From: Pandoraea iniqua
GTDB taxonomy: Bacteria; Pseudomonadota; Gammaproteobacteria; Burkholderiales; Burkholderiaceae
DNA length: 64,000 nt
Reading direction: 5' to 3'
Assembly: GCF_902459685.1 (NCBI RefSeq)
Contig: NZ_CABPSF010000008.1
Span: forward strand, 186,001-250,000
Shown: positions 8,710 to 17,322 of the stretch, in pieces
Position numbering within the stretch: position 1 is the first letter of the stretch
How the letters are laid out: the number at the start of each line of letters is the position of its first letter
The notes under the pieces: model-generated
Seen by the model: only the letters and a program-made list of their open reading frames with translations
What the model was told of the DNA's origin: nothing
Databases searched by the model: none
Made by a program: the position numbers and the translations under genes

Positions 8710-9255
8710 ATGATCAATCGACGTCCTCCCCGCAACCCGCAAGATCCACCCCCGCCACCGGGTGACGAGGCGGTCGCGGTCAAGCGCTCGCGAAAACCCG
8801 TGCTCAGTCTCAAGGGCCGCGCCATGGGCTATCTGTCGCGCCGGGAATACAGCCGTGCGGAATTGCGCCGCAAGCTGATGCCGTACGCCGATGCCGAGGA
8901 CCCCGAAGCACTGGATCGCCTGCTCGACACGCTCGAGGCCGAGCGCTGGTTGTCCAACGAGCGGTTTGCGGAAAGTGTGGTGCACCGCCGGTCGTCGCGG
9001 CTCGGTACGTCGCGCATCGTCGGCGAACTCAAACAACATCAGGTCGACCCGGACACCGTATCCGCGCTCGCAGAGCAATTGCGCGAGACCGAGCTGTCCC
9101 GCGCGCGCGCCGTCTGGCAACGCAAGTTCGGCGAAGTTGCTACCACCCCCGAGGCACGCGCCAAACAGATGCGCTTTCTCGCGTCGCGTGGCTTTTCGCG
9201 TACCGTTATCAGCAAAATCGTGCGAGGCGCCGACGAATTCTCGGACGATGACTGA
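8710..9255 (+). CDS. recX: Regulatory protein RecX
   Basis: A 181-residue RecX, an inhibitor that binds in the RecA filament groove. The three-helix repeats are visible: LSLKGRAMGYLSRREYSRAE, then the core LLDTLEAERWLSNERFAESV, then the repeat ending in FLASRGFSRTVISKIV. The first 30 residues are proline- and arginine-rich and vary in the family. Location directly after recA supports the call. It lies 142 bases behind recA, beyond the terminator. Confidence 0.95.
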   Translation: MINRRPPRNPQDPPPPPGDEAVAVKRSRKPVLSLKGRAMGYLSRREYSRAELRRKLMPYADAEDPEALDRLLDTLEAERWLSNERFAESVVHRRSSRLGTSRIVGELKQHQVDPDTVSALAEQLRETELSRARAVWQRKFGEVATTPEARAKQMRFLASRGFSRTVISKIVRGADEFSDDD

Positions 9256-9573
9256 GCCGCATCCGGTGAGCACAAAAAATGTTTCTCATGAATAGGCGGC
9301 CATTCATCGGCAATACGCGAGGTTTATGAGGGCGCGCGAGCCACGTCACGTGACGTATGACGCGGCACGGAAACTCGCATGACACCTTGGTTGCGCGCTT
9401 ATCGGGATGTGGCGTCGCACCATGCTCCCCACGACCTCGAAATCCGCATAACCCGACCGATGGGTCGGGTAATCGGGCCTTATGCAGCGGGCGTCTGCTG
9501 CGCTGCGGCAGAAGACTTCGTGGCCTATGCTAGAATCAAGGTCTTTCTGCGTTCATGCATTGCACACTCTCGC
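9256..9573. other. Intergenic region between recX and the DUF2889 gene
   Basis: No separate gene is seen in these 318 bases. The frame of the next gene stays open back to 9379, but that extension has no family similarity. An 8-bp inverted repeat, ACCCGACC (9451-9458) with GGTCGGGT (9463-9470), has no U-tract and may be an operator. A TAGAAT hexamer at 9531-9536, 38 bases before the next ATG, is a candidate -10 box without a clear -35. Confidence 0.4.
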
Positions 9574-10251
9574 ATGCCGCTCTCTGAGCCCGCCCCTCGT
9601 ACCCTGCGTCACCGCCGCACGATCGCTGTCGAAGCGTATTCGCGCGAGGATGGCCTATGGGACATCGAAGCCCGTCTGACCGATCACAAAGATCGGGATT
9701 TTGCATTGGCAACGGGCCTTCGCAAGGAGGGCACGCCGATCCACGAGCTGTGGCTGCGCTTGACGATCGACGAAGATTTCGAGGTGCATGACGCCGAAGC
9801 CGTCTCTGACTGGGTGCCATATCCCGGCATTTGCGATCAGATCGGCCCCGAATACCGTCAGTTGATCGGTCTTAACCTGCGCCGCGGCTTCCGCCGTGGT
9901 GTGCGCGAGCGACTCGCCGGCGCGGCAGGCTGTACCCATCTGACCGAACTTTGTAGTGTCCTGCCTACGGCAGCGATTCAGGCCTTTGCCGGTGTTGTCA
10001 TCCATACACCGGACACTGCGGCCAATGACGCCGAAAACACGGCGCCTCCTTTCCAACTCGGACATTGTCACGCCTTGCGGTTTGATGGCGAGGCAGTGCG
10101 CCGGTTTTACCCGCGCTGGTTCAACGGCCGCGCAAACGATCGAGCGAACGAGCCCACGACGCCCGCCACTACCGAAGCGGTGCGCGATGGTGCCTCGACT
10201 CGCAAGCTCGAACCCAAACTTCCAACTCAGCAAGAAGGGAATCACGCATGA
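9574..10251 (+). CDS. DUF2889 domain-containing protein
   Basis: A 225-residue cytoplasmic protein of the DUF2889 family, function unknown. The start is set at ATG 9574 ([17 protein letters not shown]), where family similarity begins. The core has [20 protein letters not shown], then [20 protein letters not shown] and [20 protein letters not shown]. The HLTEL segment after a conserved Cys is typical. Its stop overlaps the sucC start by four bases (ATGA), so it is translationally coupled to succinyl-CoA synthetase. I infer a link to central metabolism from this coupling only. Confidence 0.85.
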   Translation: MPLSEPAPRTLRHRRTIAVEAYSREDGLWDIEARLTDHKDRDFALATGLRKEGTPIHELWLRLTIDEDFEVHDAEAVSDWVPYPGICDQIGPEYRQLIGLNLRRGFRRGVRERLAGAAGCTHLTELCSVLPTAAIQAFAGVVIHTPDTAANDAENTAPPFQLGHCHALRFDGEAVRRFYPRWFNGRANDRANEPTTPATTEAVRDGASTRKLEPKLPTQQEGNHA

Positions 10252-11414
10252 AGATTCATGAGTATCAAGGCAAGGAAATCCTCCGGAAATTCGGAGTCGC
10301 GGTTCCCCGCGGCATTCCGGCTTATTCCGTGGATGAGGCCGTGAAGGCAGCCGAAGAACTCGGCGGTCCGGTTTGGGTGGTCAAGGCCCAGATTCACGCA
10401 GGCGGTCGCGGTAAGGGCGGCGGCGTGAAGGTGGCCAAGTCGCTCGAGCAAGTGCGCGAGTACGCCAACCAGATCCTCGGTATGCAACTGGTCACGCACC
10501 AGACCGGTCCGGAAGGCCAAAAGGTCAACCGCCTGTATATCGAAGAAGGCGCGGACATCAATAACGAACTGTACGTCAGCCTCGTGGTTGACCGCGTCAC
10601 GCAGAAGATCGTGATGATGGGTTCGAGCGAAGGCGGCATGGACATCGAAGAAGTCGCCGAAAAGCATCCGGAACTGATTCACCACGTTGTCATCGATCCG
10701 TCGGCCGGTCTGACCGACGCGCAAGCCGACGACTTCGCCAAGAAGATCAGCGTCCCGGACGCTTCGGTTCCGCAAGCCCGCGCGATCCTGCAAGGTCTGT
10801 ACAAGGCTTTCTGGGAAACTGACGCATCGCTGGCCGAAATCAACCCGCTGAACGTGTCGAGCAACGGCACGGTCACGGCACTGGACGCCAAGTTCAACTT
10901 CGATTCGAACGCCCTGTTCCGTCATCCGGAAATCGTCGCGTACCGCGATCTGGACGAAGAAGATCCGGCTGAAGTCGAAGCCTCGAAGTTCGATCTGGCC
11001 TACATCTCGCTCGACGGCAACATCGGCTGTCTGGTGAACGGTGCCGGTCTGGCCATGGCCACGATGGACACCATCAAGCTGTTCGGCGGCGAGCCGGCCA
11101 ACTTCCTGGACGTGGGCGGTGGCGCCACGACGGAGAAGGTGACCGAAGCGTTCAAGATCATGCTGAAGAACCCGAACCTGACCGCCATCCTGGTCAACAT
11201 CTTCGGCGGCATCATGCGCTGCGATGTGATCGCCGAAGGCGTGATCGCTGCCTCGAAGGCCGTTTCGCTGAAGGTGCCGCTGGTCGTGCGCATGAAGGGC
11301 ACGAACGAAGACCTGGGCAAGAAGATGCTCGCCGAATCCGGCCTGCCGATCATCGCCGCAGACAGCATGGAAGAAGCTGCCCAGAAGGTTGTTGCAGCTG
11401 CCAAAGGCAACTAA
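10248..11414 (+). CDS. sucC: Succinyl-CoA synthetase, beta subunit (ADP/GDP-forming)
   Basis: A 388-residue ATP-grasp subunit of the TCA-cycle enzyme that converts succinyl-CoA and NDP to succinate, CoA and NTP. It begins [17 protein letters not shown], typical of the family. The ATP-grasp part includes [20 protein letters not shown] and EINPLNV. The C-terminal ligase domain has [17 protein letters not shown]. Length equals that of the E. coli subunit. It follows the DUF2889 gene with a 4-base overlap and precedes sucD by 81 bases; the two form one operon ended by a terminator at about 12441. Confidence 0.98.
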   Translation: MKIHEYQGKEILRKFGVAVPRGIPAYSVDEAVKAAEELGGPVWVVKAQIHAGGRGKGGGVKVAKSLEQVREYANQILGMQLVTHQTGPEGQKVNRLYIEEGADINNELYVSLVVDRVTQKIVMMGSSEGGMDIEEVAEKHPELIHHVVIDPSAGLTDAQADDFAKKISVPDASVPQARAILQGLYKAFWETDASLAEINPLNVSSNGTVTALDAKFNFDSNALFRHPEIVAYRDLDEEDPAEVEASKFDLAYISLDGNIGCLVNGAGLAMATMDTIKLFGGEPANFLDVGGGATTEKVTEAFKIMLKNPNLTAILVNIFGGIMRCDVIAEGVIAASKAVSLKVPLVVRMKGTNEDLGKKMLAESGLPIIAADSMEEAAQKVVAAAKGN

Positions 11415-11495
11415 CTAACTGTCTAAGCCGCAGCGGCGCACCGCCTCAGGGGTTGTGCGAACGCTGCCCGGCAACCGGATGAAGGAAATCAAGCA

Positions 11496-12377
11496 ATGTC
11501 GATTCTGATCAACAAAGATACCAAGGTCATCACCCAGGGTATTACTGGCAAGACTGGCCAGTTCCACACCCGCATGTGCCGCGAATACGCGAACGGCAAG
11601 AACGCGTTCGTCGCAGGCGTGAACCCGAAGAAGGCCGGCGAGGACTTCGAGGGCATCCCCATTTTCGGTTCGGTCAAGGACGCCAAGCAACAAACCGGCG
11701 CCACCGTTTCGGTGATCTACGTCCCGCCCGCAGGCGCTGCTGCCGCGATCTGGGAAGCCGTCGAAGCCGATCTGGACCTGGCGATCTGTATCACGGAAGG
11801 CATCCCCGTTCGTGACATGATCGAAGTGAAGGACCGTATGCGCCGCGAAGGTCGCAAGACCCTGCTGCTCGGCCCGAACTGCCCGGGCGTGATCACGCCG
11901 GACGAACTGAAGATCGGCATCATGCCGGGTCACATCCACAAGAAGGGCCGCATCGGCGTCGTGTCGCGCTCGGGCACCCTGACGTACGAAGCTGTCGGCC
12001 AACTGACTGCCCTGGGTCTGGGCCAGTCGACCGCCGTCGGTATCGGTGGCGACCCGATCAACGGTCTGAAGCACATCGACGTCATGCAGATGTTCAACGA
12101 CGATCCGGATACGGACGCCGTGATCATGATCGGTGAAATCGGTGGTCCGGACGAAGCCACGGCTGCTGAGTGGATCAAGGGCAACATGAAGAAGCCGGTC
12201 GTCGGCTTCATCGCAGGCGTGACGGCGCCTCCGGGCAAGCGCATGGGCCACGCCGGCGCGCTGATCTCGGGCGGTGCCGATACGGCCGAAGCCAAGCTGG
12301 CCATCATGGACGCCTGCGGTATCAAGGTGACCAAGAACCCGTCGGAAATGGGCCGCCTGCTCAAGTCGGTGCTGTAA
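11496..12377 (+). CDS. sucD: Succinyl-CoA synthetase, alpha subunit
   Basis: A 293-residue alpha subunit that binds CoA and carries the phosphohistidine intermediate. It starts [20 protein letters not shown], with a GGAAATC ribosome site. The CoA-binding Rossmann domain is followed by the ligase domain with [12 protein letters not shown] and the active-site histidine in [14 protein letters not shown]. It pairs with SucC immediately upstream. A strong terminator lies about 65 bases past the stop. Confidence 0.98.
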   Translation: MSILINKDTKVITQGITGKTGQFHTRMCREYANGKNAFVAGVNPKKAGEDFEGIPIFGSVKDAKQQTGATVSVIYVPPAGAAAAIWEAVEADLDLAICITEGIPVRDMIEVKDRMRREGRKTLLLGPNCPGVITPDELKIGIMPGHIHKKGRIGVVSRSGTLTYEAVGQLTALGLGQSTAVGIGGDPINGLKHIDVMQMFNDDPDTDAVIMIGEIGGPDEATAAEWIKGNMKKPVVGFIAGVTAPPGKRMGHAGALISGGADTAEAKLAIMDACGIKVTKNPSEMGRLLKSVL

Positions 12378-12440
12378 TTACCGCCGGTTGACTCCGTTGC
12401 GGCTGCCGGAACCGGTAGCCATTGCGATGAGTCACTAGAA

Positions 12441-12471
12441 AGGGAGCCTGAACTATCGGGCTCCCTTTTTT
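12441..12471 (+). terminator. Terminator of the sucCD operon
   Basis: GGGAGCC (12442-12448) pairs with GGCTCCC (12459-12465) and is followed by six T residues. Confidence 0.9.
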
Positions 12472-12502
12472 GCTATGGGTTTCATATCAAGGATTTCTTG
12501 CC

Positions 12503-13231
12503 ATGCTGGCGTTCTTCGCTGAGCTGAACTGGGCAGCTGTGCTGCAAATCATCATGATCGACATCCTGCTGGGTGGCGACAATGCCGTGGTGATCGCGCT
12601 CGCGTGCCGTAATCTGCCGGCCAAGCAACGTTTGCAGGGCATCATGTGGGGCACCGTCGGCGCGATCGTACTGCGCGTGATCTTGATCGCGTTCGCCGTG
12701 ACGCTGCTCGCCGTGCCTTATCTGAAGGCAGTGGGCGGTCTGGCGCTGCTCTGGATCGGCACGAAGCTGCTCGTGCCCGACCACGACGCGCACGACAGCG
12801 TGAAGCCAGCCGACAAGCTCTGGACCGCGGTCAAGACGATCATCGTCGCCGATCTGGTCATGAGCATCGACAACGTGATCGCCATTGCCGGTGCCGCCGA
12901 AGGGGCCGCCGACCACCACCAGCTGCCGCTCGTGATCTTCGGGCTGCTCGTGAGCATTCCGCTCATCGTCTGGGGCTCGCAACTGGTGCTGAAGGCGCTC
13001 GACCGCTTTCCCATCATCGTGATGGCCGGCGCGGCGCTGCTTGGCTGGATTGCGGGCAACCTGATCGTGACCGACCCGGGCATCGGCCCCTGGCTTCACC
13101 TGCCGGGCGCAGCGGCCGAATACACGCACTACATTGCGTCGGGTATCGGGGCACTGCTGGTCGTCGGTGTCGGGCTGATACTCCGGCGTCGCAGCGAGGC
13201 GCGCCAATTGCGTGCAACCTCTTCGGAATAA
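12503..13231 (+). CDS. TerC/YjbE-family integral membrane protein
   Basis: A 242-residue inner-membrane protein of the TerC family, whose members have been linked to tellurium resistance and metal (Mn2+) export. Seven hydrophobic helices can be counted. The two family repeats carry their acidic motifs in membrane segments: GGDNAVVIAL near the N terminus and MSIDNVIAIAG in the middle. The start is ATG 12503, with AAGGA ten bases upstream, rather than an upstream GTG-like position. It stands alone between the sucCD terminator and the pilin gene. A metal-export role is inferred from the family. Confidence 0.85.
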   Translation: MLAFFAELNWAAVLQIIMIDILLGGDNAVVIALACRNLPAKQRLQGIMWGTVGAIVLRVILIAFAVTLLAVPYLKAVGGLALLWIGTKLLVPDHDAHDSVKPADKLWTAVKTIIVADLVMSIDNVIAIAGAAEGAADHHQLPLVIFGLLVSIPLIVWGSQLVLKALDRFPIIVMAGAALLGWIAGNLIVTDPGIGPWLHLPGAAAEYTHYIASGIGALLVVGVGLILRRRSEARQLRATSSE

Positions 13232-13411
13232 TCCGGTCCATTACCGGGTGATTTCTCATCACCCATACAGCCCCGCCCGATTTTGATCTGCGGCAGGGTT
13301 CTCGGCGCGGGGGCTATGGCATACTCCGCCCACTTCCCCCCGACGAGCGCCGTTCCGAGCCTGGAATGGCGCGTCCGTTTCGTTTTCAATGCTATCGCTG
13401 GGAGTTACATA

Positions 13412-13936
13412 ATGCGTCGTTTCGGCCACCGGACCACCGGTATCGCCAAGTCCCGGGGCTTCACCCTGATCGAGCTGATGATCGTGCTGGCGATCATCGG
13501 TGTGCTGGTCACTGCAGGTGTCCCGTATCTGCAAAATTATCTGGTGCGTGCGCGCGTCGTCGAGGGTCTCGGGTCGGCGGCGGCGGCTAAGGCGCTCGTC
13601 GCCGAGAACGCCATGCACGGCGCGCCGTTCAACAGCGGCTGGCAGGTGCCGAGCGCGACGGATAACGTCAACTCGGTCAATATCGATGGCGGCACGGGTA
13701 ACGTCAGCATCGCCTACACGCAACGCGCCGGCGACGGCACGCTGGTGCTGGTGCCGATGCAGACCGGTCCCGACGGCAAGCCTAAGGTGCTGGACAGCGG
13801 CAAAGCACCGGAAGGGCAGATCGTCTGGACGTGCTATGCGCAAGGCCGCGACGGTGCCCCGAGTGGTGCCACGCTGTCGGCCAAGGTTGCCCCGCCGGAA
13901 TGCCGCGGTGTGCCGGCAGAAGCTGCCAAGGGCTGA
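13412..13936 (+). CDS. pilA: Type IV pilin (PilA-like)
   Basis: A 174-residue type IV prepilin. A short basic leader ends in KSRG, followed by the prepilin peptidase site G/FTLIELMIVLAIIGVL with Glu5, which starts the hydrophobic assembly helix. The C-terminal half is globular and has a single cysteine pair (CYAQGRDG... and ...PECRG) that would close the usual D-loop. The start ATG 13412 has GGGAG upstream. The gene is followed by its own terminator and then by a PglL-type O-oligosaccharyltransferase, an order common where pilin is glycosylated. Whether it is the major pilin cannot be told. Confidence 0.92.
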   Translation: MRRFGHRTTGIAKSRGFTLIELMIVLAIIGVLVTAGVPYLQNYLVRARVVEGLGSAAAAKALVAENAMHGAPFNSGWQVPSATDNVNSVNIDGGTGNVSIAYTQRAGDGTLVLVPMQTGPDGKPKVLDSGKAPEGQIVWTCYAQGRDGAPSGATLSAKVAPPECRGVPAEAAKG

Positions 13937-14070
13937 GTCTGCCCGGGTAGCGAATGGTGTGAGCGGGGATGAGGGACGGGGGAGGGAAACCGTCCGTCAT
14001 TCGCCGCATGGTTTGCGCATCGGAACGAGAGGCGGCGATTCGTCTCCTGCATGTCGTCTCTCGCATGAAA

Positions 14071-14096
14071 TGGTCGCCCCTTCGGCGACCGTTTTT
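14071..14096 (+). terminator. Terminator of the pilin gene
   Basis: GGTCGCC (14072-14078) pairs with GGCGACC (14084-14090), loop CCTTC, followed by GTTTTTCG. Confidence 0.85.
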
Positions 14097-14104
14097 CGTT
14101 ATGC

Positions 14105-15943
14105 TTGCGCATCTTTCAACCGGTGTACTGCACGGCGGCGACCTTGTTTCCACCTCTGCTTCTTTCAATGATCGGGCTCACGCTGGCCGCGATCTGGGCT
14201 CTGCCCTACAACTTTGTTAAACACACGTATCCGATCTCGACGTTCTATTCGGAGGCGCTGACGTTCTCGCTGTTCGGCGCACTCGGCGTGTTGTCGATGG
14301 TGGCCGTGCTGCGGCGCGACTCGCGTTTGCTGCAACTGCCACGCGTTACGTGGATGCCGTTGATGTTCATCGCGGTGATTCTCGTCCAGCGCGCGACGAT
14401 GGCGACCGAGTTGCCGCAGTTGATGATGACGGCGCTGCTCTACGGCGTGGCGATGATCGTGGCGGTGAGTTCGGGCTACTGGCTCGCCCAATTGGGCTGG
14501 CGCGGCACGCTCATGCGCTTGAGTGCGGCGGCGCTCACCGTTGGCGGCCTCTATGCGTTCGGTGCACAGGTGGTGCAGGCCTTCCATCTCGAAGCGCATG
14601 TGCCGTGGCTGGTCGCGAAGTACACCGTCAGCGTGGCGCGGCGCCTGTTCGGCAATATGTATCAGCCGAATCATCTGGCGACGTATCTGTCGCTTGCGAG
14701 TGCCGGGGCGTTCTATCTCTGGTATCACCGCAAGCTGCCGGTGTGGCTGCTGCTGCCCGTGTGGGCGGCGTTCGATATCGGTATCTGTTTCACCGGCTCG
14801 CGCACGCCGTGGCTGCAACTGGCCTTGCTGTCGGCATTCGGTCTGTGGCTCGTCTGGAATGAGCGCGTCGATTCGCCGCACAACATGCGCCGTCCGATGC
14901 GCTGGTTTGCGCCCATCGCGATTCTGCCGCTGCTGGGCCTGATGACGATGTTCGTCGGCTGGGCCAATGGGGCGTGGGGACTGCAACTCGACGGCAGCGC
15001 GGTGGCGCGCATGCAGCAGGCGGGGCAGGTCACGGGGCGGCTGAATCTGTGGGAATACGGCTTCGCGATTTTCCGTGAGCATTGGTTCTTCGGTGCGGGG
15101 TGGTCGAATTACATCGACGCGCAGTTCGCATTGGTCGACAAGCTCGGCCCCGTCGAGATGGCGGACAACGCCCACAATGCGCTGCTCGATCTGCTCGCGA
15201 AAATCGGTCTGGTCGGCACCTTGCTGGTCCTTGTGCCGCTGCTGCTCTGGTTCGTCCGGGCAGTGCGCGGCATCAAGTCGGCACCGATTGCGTTCGCGTT
15301 CATCTTGCTGGGCATGCTTGCGGTGCACGCGATGCTCGAGTATCCGCAGCATTACGCGTTCTTCCTGCTCCCGGCGCTGTTCCTGTTGGGCTTTTGCGAT
15401 ACGAAGGCCATCAATGGCGTGTCGCCGACTGCGACCGGCGCTATCAACGGCGTGATCGTGCTCTTCGGCTGCGTGGCGATTCCGTGGTTGATCGGCGACT
15501 ACCAGCGTGTGGAGGTGGCCTACCGTGCGGGCAAGATCGACACGTATCGCACCGACCCGGCGTTGTTCTTCGCGCCGTATGGCGACTACGCCGTGACCGG
15601 CGCGTTGTACCTCAATCGCGATCAGCTCGACGAAAAGCTGGCGTCCCATCGCGAGGCGCTGGCGCTCGGTGCCGGGCCGACGATGATCAAGCGCTACATC
15701 GTGTTGCTCGCCCTCGCGGGGCGTGACGATGAGGCGTTGGAGGACGTGCAGCGCCTGAAGAATTACAACATGCAGATTTTCGACGGTCAGTACGCGGCGT
15801 TGATTCGCTTGCTGCGCGCTCAGGGCGACGATCTGAAGCCGTTCACCAAGCGGGTCATCGAGAAGTGGGGCCGCCCGAAGGGAGATCCGGATGACGACGA
15901 AGCCATGACGTCACCGGCATCGGCCTCGAAACGGCTGTCCTGA
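14105..15943 (+). CDS. pglL: PglL-type protein O-oligosaccharyltransferase (Wzy_C family)
   Basis: A membrane protein of about 612 residues with at least ten hydrophobic helices. It belongs to the Wzy_C/O-antigen ligase superfamily, PglL/TfpO branch, which moves a lipid-linked glycan onto serine or threonine of pilin and other periplasmic proteins. The first helix is followed by LPYNFVKHTYPISTFYSEAL. The Wzy_C core carries the conserved loop GNMYQPNHLATYLSL and, in the large periplasmic loop, HNALLDLLAKIGLVG and MLEYPQHYAF. The C-terminal 150 residues are soluble. The start is uncertain: TTG 14105 gives the longest form, while ATG 14168 also precedes the first helix; neither has a clear ribosome site. 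Adjacent pilA suggests pilin as a substrate, and the glycan cluster at 24-31 kb is a candidate donor pathway. Confidence 0.85.
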   Translation: MRIFQPVYCTAATLFPPLLLSMIGLTLAAIWALPYNFVKHTYPISTFYSEALTFSLFGALGVLSMVAVLRRDSRLLQLPRVTWMPLMFIAVILVQRATMATELPQLMMTALLYGVAMIVAVSSGYWLAQLGWRGTLMRLSAAALTVGGLYAFGAQVVQAFHLEAHVPWLVAKYTVSVARRLFGNMYQPNHLATYLSLASAGAFYLWYHRKLPVWLLLPVWAAFDIGICFTGSRTPWLQLALLSAFGLWLVWNERVDSPHNMRRPMRWFAPIAILPLLGLMTMFVGWANGAWGLQLDGSAVARMQQAGQVTGRLNLWEYGFAIFREHWFFGAGWSNYIDAQFALVDKLGPVEMADNAHNALLDLLAKIGLVGTLLVLVPLLLWFVRAVRGIKSAPIAFAFILLGMLAVHAMLEYPQHYAFFLLPALFLLGFCDTKAINGVSPTATGAINGVIVLFGCVAIPWLIGDYQRVEVAYRAGKIDTYRTDPALFFAPYGDYAVTGALYLNRDQLDEKLASHREALALGAGPTMIKRYIVLLALAGRDDEALEDVQRLKNYNMQIFDGQYAALIRLLRAQGDDLKPFTKRVIEKWGRPKGDPDDDEAMTSPASASKRLS

Positions 15944-15977
15944 GCGTCGCTCACGCTGACGTGCCCGGCGAAAAGGA

Positions 15978-16010
15978 AACGCCCGCAATTCGCATTGCGG
16001 GCGTTTTTCT
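15978..16010. terminator. Bidirectional terminator between pglL and the thiD-like gene
   Basis: A perfect 12-bp stem, AACGCCCGCAAT (15978-15989) with ATTGCGGGCGTT (15994-16005), around a TCGC loop. T runs follow on the plus strand (TTTTTCTTT) and on the minus strand (TTTCCTTTT). It serves both convergent genes. Confidence 0.92.
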
Positions 16011-16041
16011 TTGGGGCGACGCGGGGCGCAAACGTGGGCCG

Positions 16042-16977
16042 TCAGGCCTTGTCGCCTTCGTTCGGTGCGACCGGGGGCGGCACGGCGATATCGGGGGAAT
16101 CCGCCACCGGATCGTCCTCGTTTTCGTCGTTGCGCGCCCAGAAGAAGCGATCGGGGAAATGCCGCCCCATCCCCGGGCGGAACGCATTCTCGAGTACTTG
16201 TTGCAAGTACTCCTGCGCTTCGCGCACGGCTTCGGGCATGGCCAGACCATTGGCGAGCATCGCAGCCACTGCCGCCGCGAGCGTATCCATGGCACCTGCC
16301 ACGTTATGCGGCGGGCGGTCCCAAGTGTCTTCGCGCACCACGCCATCGTCCGAATACAGCGTGTGGGTGAATTGCGGCGCGTTGCTGTCGCTCACCAGAA
16401 TGAACTCGCAGCCGTGTTCGAGGAGGATGCTCACGGCTTCCTCCATCGACACGTTTTCGTTCTCGCTGACCGTCTGTGCCAGCGCGATGGTGCTCGCCGG
16501 GCTCACCACCAGTACGCTCGCCTGCGGCACCAGCAGGCTGGCGGTGGCTTCGCGCAGTTCGTCGGCCGAGAGCAGGTGTTCGCCGGCCAGACCGAAGTCC
16601 GGCGCTACGACCAGCGGCGTCTCGTCATAGTCGGCGACGATTTCGGCGATGGCCGCGACGTTCTCGGCATTGATGGCACTGCCGACTTTGAAGGCGGCGA
16701 CCGGCATGTCTTCGAGCAGCATGCGCGCCTGATCGACGATCCAGTCCGGATCGACGGTCTGCACGTCCGCGCAGGCGCGAGAGTCTTGCGATGAATAACC
16801 GGTAAGCACCGACACGCCGTAGCCGCCCATGCTCGCGAACGTGAGCAGGTCGGCCTGAATGCCGGTGGCCGAAGTGGGATCGGAAAGCCCGAAGGTCAGC
16901 AGAATGGGAGGGGATTCAGTTTGCATGGGGGCAGGATAGACGGCGATCTGGTCAGGGCTTGGGTTCGTTGGTACCAT
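16042..16977 (-). CDS. ThiD-like (phospho)methylpyrimidine kinase family protein
   Basis: A ribokinase-fold protein of about 311 residues, similar to ThiD, which phosphorylates HMP and HMP-P in thiamine synthesis. The family signature SD-xx-GIQADL-F is seen as LSDPTSATGIQADLLTFASM, followed by GGYGVSVLTGYSSQDS. Two key places differ from true ThiD: the Gly-Gly-Ala before GIQADL is SAT, and the catalytic GTGC is replaced by AGAMDTLAAA, which has an Asp like pyridoxal kinases. The last 30 residues are acidic and proline-rich. ATG 16977 and ATG 16926 are both possible starts. It diverges from the rubredoxin gene. Kinase fold is sure; substrate is not. Confidence 0.72.
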   Translation of the reverse strand: MVPTNPSPDQIAVYPAPMQTESPPILLTFGLSDPTSATGIQADLLTFASMGGYGVSVLTGYSSQDSRACADVQTVDPDWIVDQARMLLEDMPVAAFKVGSAINAENVAAIAEIVADYDETPLVVAPDFGLAGEHLLSADELREATASLLVPQASVLVVSPASTIALAQTVSENENVSMEEAVSILLEHGCEFILVSDSNAPQFTHTLYSDDGVVREDTWDRPPHNVAGAMDTLAAAVAAMLANGLAMPEAVREAQEYLQQVLENAFRPGMGRHFPDRFFWARNDENEDDPVADSPDIAVPPPVAPNEGDKA

Positions 16978-17139
16978 CACGCCTTAAATGCCCGCTTCGG
17001 AGCGCTTGCAAGCGTCGTGGGCAGCACCGGCCGGGCAATGCATCGGCAGGTCCCCCACATCACCGTTCGACAAGTCTGTCGCCGGGGCCCGAAGCGGTTG
17101 ACAAGCCATTGTAACGGAACGCTAGTCGCTAAAGAAAGA

Positions 17140-17310
17140 ATGGAATACAAGAGCTGGATGTGCCTCATTTGCGGCTGGATTTATGACGAAGAGGCAGGTT
17201 TGCCCGACGAAGGCATTGCCCCCGGTACGCGCTGGGACGACGTGCCCATCAACTGGACCTGCCCCGAGTGCGGGGCGCGCAAGGAAGACTTCGAGATGGT
17301 GCAGATCTGA
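17140..17310 (+). CDS. Rubredoxin
   Basis: A 56-residue iron protein that carries single electrons. The two CxxC iron-binding knuckles are MCLICGWIYDEEAG and WTCPECGARKEDFEMV, with the usual PGTRWDDVP between them. The length is normal. The start ATG 17140 follows a purine-rich AAAGAAAG. The next gene begins 12 bases after its stop, so they probably share a message. Confidence 0.96.
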   Translation: MEYKSWMCLICGWIYDEEAGLPDEGIAPGTRWDDVPINWTCPECGARKEDFEMVQI

Positions 17311-17322
17311 GGCCGATGGCCC

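Noticed and set aside
13283-13411. A sigma-54 promoter before the pilin gene
   Set aside because: TGGC-type hexamers are present, but none has a TGC element at the right distance.
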